Source of the DNA: PALSA-1355 sp035496575
Lineage (GTDB): Bacteria; Planctomycetota; Planctomycetia; Pirellulales; PALSA-1355
NCBI GenBank assembly: GCA_035496575.1
Contig: DATJEN010000064.1
Span: forward strand, 1 to 17,769
Length of the DNA stretch: 17,769 nucleotides
Direction of reading: 5' to 3'
Shown: positions 1 through 5,408 of the stretch, in pieces
Position numbering within the stretch: the stretch's first letter is position 1
How the letters are laid out: each line of letters opens with the position of its first letter
Program-made: the position numbers and the translations under genes
Notes under the pieces: generated by a model
The model's input: the letters and a program-made list of their open reading frames with translations, nothing else
Told to the model about the DNA's origin: nothing
Database searches by the model: none

Positions 1-287
1 CCAGCTCGGTCATTCCCGCCGGAGGCTGCCGCGCACAAGTCGCGCTGTACCTGGTGGGCGACGCCGAATCCGCGGGGCTTGCCGAAAAACTGCGCGTCGC
101 CCAGGAAACGCACGCGCGGCTCGCCTCCACGACCAGGCCCAAGGAGAACGTCTTCGAAGCCATCTCCACGCAAACCACGCGACTCTTGGGCGTGAACAAA
201 TCTGCCGCGCAGCGCGAGCAAGAATTGCGCGACGCTGAGCGGGCGGTGGCGGAAGCGCAAAGCGAACTGCGGCGGCTGGCGCGCTAG
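1..287 (+). CDS. 3' end of an unidentified gene, C-terminal coiled-coil-like region (partial)
   Basis: The reading frame is already open at the left edge (first full codon at base 3) and ends in TAG at 285-287, so only about 94 C-terminal residues are visible. A GTG at 54 lies inside the frame, but the codons before it are open and protein-like, so it is probably not the start. The last 60 or so residues are rich in Glu, Arg, Ala and Gln with heptad-like spacing (for example EQELRDAERAVAEAQSEL), which suggests a long helix or coiled coil. I do not recognise a family. The gene converges with the DUF1080 gene, with 35 bases between the two stops. Confidence 0.6.
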   Translation, partial: SSVIPAGGCRAQVALYLVGDAESAGLAEKLRVAQETHARLASTTRPKENVFEAISTQTTRLLGVNKSAAQREQELRDAERAVAEAQSELRRLAR

Positions 288-322
288 AACCTAAAAAGCA
301 CGCGGCTCAGGCGCGATCGCTT

Positions 323-1468
323 TCACCTGGCCGGAAAATCCTTCACGCGCATGTTGCGGAATTCGATTCGCGCGCCGTGTCCAAGGAACGCCAGGTGCCC
401 CTCGCGCCGCGCCAGGCCCGGGTGCGGTTTGCCGTCCAGCGTTTTGGCCGATTCGGACTGGTCGATCTTGGCGTCGACAATCGTGGCGCCGTTCAGAATG
501 ACCGTGATGTGATTGCCGCGGGCGATGATCTCTTCGTGATTCCACTGGCCGGTGGGCTTCAAGTGCCCCCGCTCGGCCGCCACGACACCATAAATCGAGC
601 CGTGCGCCTGCCAAGGCTGGATGGTCTTATAACGTTGCGAAGTATCGTCCAGGATCTGAATCTCCATCGCCGCGTAGGCCGGGTCGCCGGTCAGCGGCGC
701 GCGGATGCCAATACCGTTGTTGCCGCCCTCGCTGAGCTTGAAATCAAAGCGGTAGGAAAAGTCGGCATGCTCGCTGTCGGTGTAGATCTTGCCGCCGCTG
801 TTTTCGCGCGAGATGAGCGAGCCGTCTTCGACAAAATAGCCCTTGGTTTCGCCGGTCCATCCGCTTAAGTCACGCCCATTGAAGAGCGACGTGAAATCCA
901 GGTCCGTGATTTCAACGTTGCGGAACTCGAACTGCCCGCCGCCGTCCACTTCGGATTGCAAGCCGATGTACCCATCGGCGTTCTCCAGGCCCGAGGCTTT
1001 CCAGGCCGGCTTGCCATTGATCTCCAGTTCGGCGGTGTCGCCTTTTACGGTGATCTTAAAATGGTTCCAGTCACCTTCCTTGATCAAGCCCTTGCTGGTT
1101 GCCCCTGTCAGATTGGCGATATTGCCTTCGGCCCCCTGTTTCAGATTGACCTGGTAGCGCGCCGGCCACGGTTTGCCTTGGGCCGGCAAATCGGCGCGGA
1201 TGTAGATGCCCGAGTCGTAGTTCGACGGCCGCCGCGCGCGCCAATCGAGCTCCAGGACAAAATCGCCGTGGCGCTCATTGCTTCTCACGAACCCATCGCC
1301 GCCGCGCAGCACGAGCAAACCATTGTCGACCCCCGCGTCGCAGCCCGTCACCTGCCAACCATCCAGGTCGCGACCGTTAAACGCTGTGGCGTGGTAGGGT
1401 GTGGCGGCCAGCGCCGGGCAGGCGGCAAACACATACAAGATAAATCCGGCCAGGTTCGTGCGCGTCAT
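323..1468 (-). CDS. Exported two-domain DUF1080 protein (3-keto-disaccharide hydrolase family)
   Basis: A 381-residue protein with a Sec signal peptide (residues 1 to about 22, MTRTNLAGFILYVFAACPALAA), followed by two tandem DUF1080 (PF06439) jelly-roll domains at about 27-189 and 191-378. The duplication is visible in paired landmarks: FNGRDLDGW and FNGRDLSGW; SGIYIR and NGIGIR; GDWNHFKI and GQWNHEEI; FEFRNVEI and IEFRNMRV. The family is named 3-keto-disaccharide hydrolase, a role that involves cleaving glycosidic bonds of 3-keto sugars, so a periplasmic glycoside-cleaving role is inferred. I chose the ATG at 1468 because the signal peptide begins there. Upstream in-frame ATGs at 1507 and 1492 would add a charged 8- to 13-residue extension. 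A GAGGAA motif lies 10 bases before the chosen ATG. The gene is divergent from the oxidoreductase at 1783. Confidence 0.9.
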   Translation of the reverse strand: MTRTNLAGFILYVFAACPALAATPYHATAFNGRDLDGWQVTGCDAGVDNGLLVLRGGDGFVRSNERHGDFVLELDWRARRPSNYDSGIYIRADLPAQGKPWPARYQVNLKQGAEGNIANLTGATSKGLIKEGDWNHFKITVKGDTAELEINGKPAWKASGLENADGYIGLQSEVDGGGQFEFRNVEITDLDFTSLFNGRDLSGWTGETKGYFVEDGSLISRENSGGKIYTDSEHADFSYRFDFKLSEGGNNGIGIRAPLTGDPAYAAMEIQILDDTSQRYKTIQPWQAHGSIYGVVAAERGHLKPTGQWNHEEIIARGNHITVILNGATIVDAKIDQSESAKTLDGKPHPGLARREGHLAFLGHGARIEFRNMRVKDFPAR

Positions 1469-1500
1469 GGATCGAATTTCCTCATCAGGCATTTCCTCAT
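1465..1500 (-). other. Possible 11-codon leader ORF overlapping the DUF1080 start
   Basis: Reading on the minus strand from the ATG at 1500 gives 11 codons (MRKCLMRKFDP) and then TGA at 1467-1465. That stop overlaps the ATG of the DUF1080 gene in an ATGA arrangement typical of translational coupling. An AGGA lies directly before the leader ATG with no proper spacing, and the peptide itself is built from the local repeat. This is an observation about the sequence; expression is speculative. Confidence 0.15.
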
Positions 1501-1513
1501 TCCTCATCAGGCA
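1478..1513. repeat. Short direct repeats in the DUF1080 leader
   Basis: The 14-base word TTCCTCATCAGGCA occurs at 1478-1491 and again, exactly, at 1500-1513 (22-base period). A third partial copy (TTCCTCAT) sits between them at 1493-1500. On the minus strand this yields three ATGAGGAA units just upstream of the DUF1080 start. Each unit carries both an ATG and a Shine-Dalgarno-like GAGGA. Confidence 0.7.
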
Positions 1514-1628
1514 CTGCCAGTAGATGCCGCCGCGAACTCGAGCGGCCGGCTTTTCTGCAAAACTTGTCGGCCGCGCACCACCTTGCGTGGGTACAAAGCC
1601 ACGGTCAAGCCAAATCCGCGCAATTGCC

Positions 1629-1672
1629 GCTCGTTCATTCGACGAGCCAAGCCGCTAAATAAATGCAGCGGC
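1629..1672 (+). promoter_or_regulatory. Two adjacent inverted repeats upstream of the oxidoreductase gene
   Basis: Within the 314-base divergent gap there are two perfect 6-base inverted repeats: GCTCGT/ACGAGC at 1629-1634 and 1642-1647 (7-base loop), and GCCGCT/AGCGGC at 1651-1656 and 1667-1672 (10-base AT-rich loop). They could be protein-binding sites or short hairpins in the transcript leader. Neither is followed by a T-run, so they are not intrinsic terminators. Six-base stems can arise by chance in GC-rich DNA. Apart from these and the direct repeats, I see nothing definite in this gap. Confidence 0.25.
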
Positions 1673-1768
1673 ACGGCTTCCGACCCGATTGCGAGGCATG
1701 GTGCCAGAGATTATGGTCTATCGCTAGGGGCAGGTCAAAATTTCCCGCCATCGAGTCCAGCCTAGTCC

Positions 1769-1773
1769 AGGAG
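1769..1773 (+). promoter_or_regulatory. Ribosome binding site of the oxidoreductase gene
   Basis: AGGAG sits 9 bases before the ATG at 1783. It supports that start over an in-frame ATG at 1663, whose extra 40 residues would bury the Tat signal inside the protein. Confidence 0.7.
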
Positions 1774-1782
1774 TCCGGAGTC

Positions 1783-3117
1783 ATGTCCTATCTGACCGAT
1801 CGTCGTCGATTTCTTAAAACCACGGCGCTCACCGGCGTCGGAGTTTTCGTGGCGGGCACCGCGGCCGCCCAAGACAGCAAATCACCCAATGAGCGCATTC
1901 GCTTCGCATGCATCGGCGTCGGCGGCAAAGGCAGCAGCGATTCCGGCGATGCCAAGCGACACGGCGACGTCGTTGCCATTTGCGACGTCGACGACAATAC
2001 GCTCGAGAAGGCTGCTTCGAAGAGCTTCCCCGACGCCGCGCGCTACAACGATTTTCGCAAGATGCTGGATGAGGTCGCCAAGAACGTGGACGCCGTCACG
2101 GTCAGCACGCCCGACCACATGCATGCGGCTGCTTCGTCCATGGCGATGCGGTTGGGCAAAGCCTGCTTCACGCAAAAGCCAATGACTCGCACGATTCAAG
2201 AAGCGCGCAAGCTCGGCGAAATCGCCCGCGAGATGAAGGTTGTCACCCAGATGGGCAACCAAGGCACCTCGTCCAAGAAGCTGCGCGAAGCGGCCGCCAA
2301 CATCAAGGCGGGCGCGGTTGGCAACGTGAAGGAAGTTCACGTGTGGACCAATCGTCCCATCTGGCCGCAAGGCGGTTCGCGTCCGCCCGAAGCGCCCGTA
2401 CCCGCTAACGTTCACTGGGACTTGTGGCTGGGCACCGCGCCGGTGCGGCCTTACGCTCCCGGATATCATCCGTTTGCCTGGCGCGGCTGGTGGGATTTTG
2501 GCTCCGGCGCGCTCGGCGACATGGCTTGCCACACGGTCAACATGCCGTTCATGGCGCTCGATCTGCGCGATCCCACTTCGGTGCAGGCCACGACCTCAGG
2601 CCATAACGGCGACAGCTTTCCCAAGCGTTCGGCGATTACCTATGAGTTTCCCGCCAACGGCAATCGGCCCGCCGTCAAGATGGTGTGGTACGACGGCGGC
2701 AACAAACCCGACAGCAGCTTGTTCGACTTGCCAAAGGACGAGCAGGTGTCCGACTCCGGCGCGCTGTTGATCGGCGACAAAGGCACGCTCTACGCGCCCG
2801 GCGATTACGCCGAGAAGGGTTACAAGTTGTTCGGCGGCGCCAGCGATCCCAAGAAAGAGGTCGAAGAGCCGATCAATCACTTCTCGGATTTCGCCCGCGC
2901 CATCAAGGGCGGACCCACGACCTGTTCGAATTTCCCCGACTACGCCGGGCCGCTCACCGAAACCATCTTGCTGGGCAACCTGGCGGTTTGGGCCGCACGC
3001 GATCCGGACACCCCGGGCAAGAAGATCGAATGGAATGCCAGGCAGCTCGAGGCGACCAACGCTCCGGAGCTAGCCAGCATGGTGACACCCAAATATCGCG
3101 AGGGCTACAAGCTGTAG
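1783..3117 (+). CDS. Tat-exported Gfo/Idh/MocA-family oxidoreductase
   Basis: A 444-residue protein. It begins with a twin-arginine signal (DRRRFLK at residues 6-12, then a hydrophobic stretch ending in AAAQ near 30). The N-terminal Rossmann fold shows GVGGKG at 45-50 and an acidic ICDVDD at the end of the second strand. STPDHMH lies at 108-114. The family's usual EKP motif is QKP (131-133), so the catalytic-type lysine K132 is kept. A second conserved block, GDMACH, lies at about 245-250. Known family members oxidise or reduce sugars with NAD(P). A Tat-exported member, Zymomonas glucose-fructose oxidoreductase, carries tightly bound NADP, which gives a precedent for periplasmic activity. The substrate is not readable from sequence. 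Divergent from the DUF1080 hydrolase, which suggests a shared sugar pathway; followed by a strong terminator. Confidence 0.93.
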   Translation: MSYLTDRRRFLKTTALTGVGVFVAGTAAAQDSKSPNERIRFACIGVGGKGSSDSGDAKRHGDVVAICDVDDNTLEKAASKSFPDAARYNDFRKMLDEVAKNVDAVTVSTPDHMHAAASSMAMRLGKACFTQKPMTRTIQEARKLGEIAREMKVVTQMGNQGTSSKKLREAAANIKAGAVGNVKEVHVWTNRPIWPQGGSRPPEAPVPANVHWDLWLGTAPVRPYAPGYHPFAWRGWWDFGSGALGDMACHTVNMPFMALDLRDPTSVQATTSGHNGDSFPKRSAITYEFPANGNRPAVKMVWYDGGNKPDSSLFDLPKDEQVSDSGALLIGDKGTLYAPGDYAEKGYKLFGGASDPKKEVEEPINHFSDFARAIKGGPTTCSNFPDYAGPLTETILLGNLAVWAARDPDTPGKKIEWNARQLEATNAPELASMVTPKYREGYKL

Positions 3118-3138
3118 ACCAGGCGCGTTACGATGACA

Positions 3139-3188
3139 CGGCTGCGAGCGCCCCTTTCATTTTGGGCGCTTCGCAGCCGTTCTTTTTT
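3139..3188 (+). terminator. Rho-independent terminator after the oxidoreductase gene
   Basis: A 15-base left arm (3139-3153, CGGCTGCGAGCGCCC) pairs with 3164-3179, with one bulged T and a 10-base loop. It is followed by TTCTTTTTT at 3180-3188. It lies 21 bases after the oxidoreductase stop. Because the hairpin falls before 3208, it also argues against the in-frame ATG at 3133 as the start of the next gene. Confidence 0.9.
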
Positions 3189-3207
3189 GGATGGGGATCG
3201 TACTGAC

Positions 3208-4566
3208 ATGAAAGCGCTTTTTTGTTTTGTTTCGATAGCCTTGCTGGGCCTTGCCGGTTGCGGCAAACCAGCCGCCGATGTCGCGCGCAACGATGACCCG
3301 TTCGCAACGCCTAAGAGCAAAACGGTAAAACCCGTCTCGGAAGCTCCGTCCGCCGACGCTACGAAGTCTGGCGCCGAAGAGCCGGCCGCCGATCCAGCGG
3401 AGGTGGTGGCGGCGCTCGAACAAGCCGGCGCGCAGCTAACTCGTGCTGGCTCGCCCGCGCGCGTGACCGCGATTGATTTCTCGCGCGCCAATCTGAAGGG
3501 CCTCGATCTTTCACAGCTCAAGCAACTGCCGAAGCTCGAGCGGATCGACCTCGAAGGAGCCGAGGTCAGCAACAAGACCTTGGAACAGCTCGCCGGCCTC
3601 AAGCTGCGCGAACTGCACCTCGAGAACACCGAGATCACCGATGACGGGCTGGCGGTGCTCGAGAAGATTCCCACCCTCAAGTCGCTCAACCTGCGCCGCT
3701 CGTCGTACCTCACTGACGCGGCACTCGAACACCTGACCAAACTGCCGCAGGTCGAGCAGTTGCATCTTTTGTACAACAACTTCGGCGATGCCGGCATGGA
3801 ACACCTGGCGAAAATCTCGAAGCTCCGCGTGCTCGACTTGCGCGGTTGCGTGCTGGTCACGGACGTGGGCCTCGAGAATCTGGCCAACCTCTCGAATCTG
3901 GAAGTCCTGAAGCTGCGAAATCCCAATGTCAGCGACACCGGCCTGCACGCAATCCGTGGGCTGACGAAACTGCGCGGACTGGGACTCGAGGATTCGCAGG
4001 TTAGCGATGACGGTTTGGCCGACGTAGCAGGCATGTCGCGGCTCACTGAGCTGTACCTGCTCCGCACCAACGTGACCGACAAAGGACTTGAGCACCTGGC
4101 CGGGTTCAAAGAGATGAAACGCCTCGAGCTGCGCAACGCCGGCCTCGACGGATCCGGGCTCGCGTATCTGAAGAATATGCCGAAGCTGTCAGTGCTCGAC
4201 GTAGCCGAAACCGAAGTCAACGATGCCGGCCTGGCGAACCTGAAAGATTGCAAGAGCCTCACGCGGCTCGATCTGTGGCACACCGCGGTCACCGATGCGG
4301 GCCTGCCGAGCTTGCGCGATCTCGTGAACTTGCAATATCTGAATCTCGACGGAACGCAAACGACCGATGAGGGATTGGCGAATCTCGAACAGCTCAAGAA
4401 GCTCACTTTTTTAAGCCTCGCCAACACCTCGGTGACCGACACCGGGTTGGAAAAACTGCGCGAGCTCAAGGCTCTCAAAGAGCTCGAGCTGGCGTTCACG
4501 CAAACCACGCCCGCCGGCCGCAAGAAGCTCGTCGAGGCGATCCCCGGGCTCAAGATTATTGAGTGA
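3208..4566 (+). CDS. Leucine-rich-repeat lipoprotein
   Basis: A 452-residue protein. The ATG at 3208 starts a clean lipoprotein signal, MKALFCFVSIALLGLAGC, with lipobox LAGC and the acylated cysteine at residue 18. The residue after it is Gly, not the inner-membrane-retention Asp of enterobacteria. A disordered, Ala/Pro/Lys-rich linker runs to about residue 85. From about 86 to the end there are 14-15 leucine-rich repeats of about 24 residues, typically LxxLxxLxLxxTxVTDxGLxxLxx. Such arrays form a curved solenoid and usually bind proteins; no enzymatic domain is present. The start at 3133 was rejected because its first 25 codons fall on the upstream terminator hairpin. A GGGG stretch ends 11 bases before the chosen ATG, a weak ribosome binding site. 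The partner is unknown. Converges with the GNAT gene, with 25 bases between stops. Confidence 0.9.
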   Translation: MKALFCFVSIALLGLAGCGKPAADVARNDDPFATPKSKTVKPVSEAPSADATKSGAEEPAADPAEVVAALEQAGAQLTRAGSPARVTAIDFSRANLKGLDLSQLKQLPKLERIDLEGAEVSNKTLEQLAGLKLRELHLENTEITDDGLAVLEKIPTLKSLNLRRSSYLTDAALEHLTKLPQVEQLHLLYNNFGDAGMEHLAKISKLRVLDLRGCVLVTDVGLENLANLSNLEVLKLRNPNVSDTGLHAIRGLTKLRGLGLEDSQVSDDGLADVAGMSRLTELYLLRTNVTDKGLEHLAGFKEMKRLELRNAGLDGSGLAYLKNMPKLSVLDVAETEVNDAGLANLKDCKSLTRLDLWHTAVTDAGLPSLRDLVNLQYLNLDGTQTTDEGLANLEQLKKLTFLSLANTSVTDTGLEKLRELKALKELELAFTQTTPAGRKKLVEAIPGLKIIE

Positions 4567-4591
4567 CGGCCAGTCGGCGCGAGAGGGCAGC

Positions 4592-5071
4592 TCAGGTCGC
4601 GCTAGTCAAGCGCTTGCCGAAGATCACCAGGTCGTCGCCGTCGGCATAGAAATCGGCGATCACGGCCGCTTTCTCATACGAGTGCTTGACGTAAAACTCT
4701 CGCGTCAGATCATAGAGTGGCTGCGAAGAAGTTTCGATCAGCAAGATCCGTCCACGTTGCGCGCGCACGTCGTCTTCAACGTGCTTGAGCAACTCGCTGC
4801 CGATGCCGCGTGCCTGCGTGTGCCGCGTGACCGCGATCCAATATAAGTACCAGGTGCGGTCCGTCATGGCCGCCGGGGCATAGTAGGCGAAGCCGAGGAT
4901 CTCCTTGCCCTCTTCGAACGTGACGCTGTGATGGCCCAGTCGCTTGTTGCCGGCGTGATAGTCCGCCAGCACTTCCTCCAAAGCCTGCATCTCGTGGGGC
5001 TTGAACACGCCCGTCTGCGTGGCCAGCGCCACCAGCACTCGAGAATCAGCAAGCTCGGTAGGACGAATCAC
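4592..5071 (-). CDS. GNAT-family N-acetyltransferase
   Basis: A 159-residue single-domain protein. Motif A, the acetyl-CoA pyrophosphate-binding segment, is seen as WIAVTRHTQARGIGSELL, with the Q/RxxGxG signature QARGIG at 86-91. The later strands (ILLIETSS and the REFYVKHSYEKAAVI segment) fit motif B of the fold. It presumably transfers an acetyl group to an amine; small molecule or protein N-terminus cannot be decided. It starts with GTG at 5071, supported by AAGGA at 5080-5084, 8 bases upstream. No signal peptide, so cytoplasmic. Divergent from the OPT transporter. Confidence 0.88.
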   Translation of the reverse strand: MIRPTELADSRVLVALATQTGVFKPHEMQALEEVLADYHAGNKRLGHHSVTFEEGKEILGFAYYAPAAMTDRTWYLYWIAVTRHTQARGIGSELLKHVEDDVRAQRGRILLIETSSQPLYDLTREFYVKHSYEKAAVIADFYADGDDLVIFGKRLTSAT

Positions 5072-5408
5072 GCGCGTGGTCCTTCAGTCGTGCGCGCCGC
5101 AAGGGATGCTTGCCGGCGGCTCATCGCACGGCCATCGCTTGCTTCCCTTTTTGCGCTTGGTTACGAGCGTAGCATGCGGGGGCCACGATGAAAAACAATC
5201 TCGGGCGAAGGCACCAGGCGTGCATTTCCCCTGGTCCGCTTTGCCCGCATGTCAGCATGGCCCTGCCCTGGGTCGATCGCTAGAATAACGGCTCCTAGGG
5301 GCGGAAATCGGCGAGCGTTCCCAGTCCGTTCGAGCGTCCATTCTAAAGGGCGCGGACGGCTGATGCGACGCTCGGAAAGCTCGCCAAAGCCGGTCGAAAA
5401 GGATTGCG
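5072..5408. other. Divergent intergenic region between GNAT and OPT genes
   Basis: These 337 bases hold no convincing gene. They contain the GNAT ribosome binding site (5080-5084) and an AAGGA at 5399-5403, 5 bases before the OPT ATG. A TAGAAT at 5281-5286 resembles a -10 box for the OPT gene, but the -35 position (TGGCCC, 17 bases upstream) is a poor match. A frame open from 5249 through most of the OPT gene is a GC-rich shadow. Confidence 0.5.

Noticed and set aside
956..1765. 269-codon plus-strand frame opposite the DUF1080 gene
   Set aside because: Composition and lack of motifs indicate the reverse shadow of the DUF1080 gene running on into the intergenic gap.
3105..4553. 482-codon antisense open frame across the LRR gene
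   Set aside because: A Ser/Arg-rich translation that mirrors the repeat unit of the LRR gene; a shadow of repeated codons.
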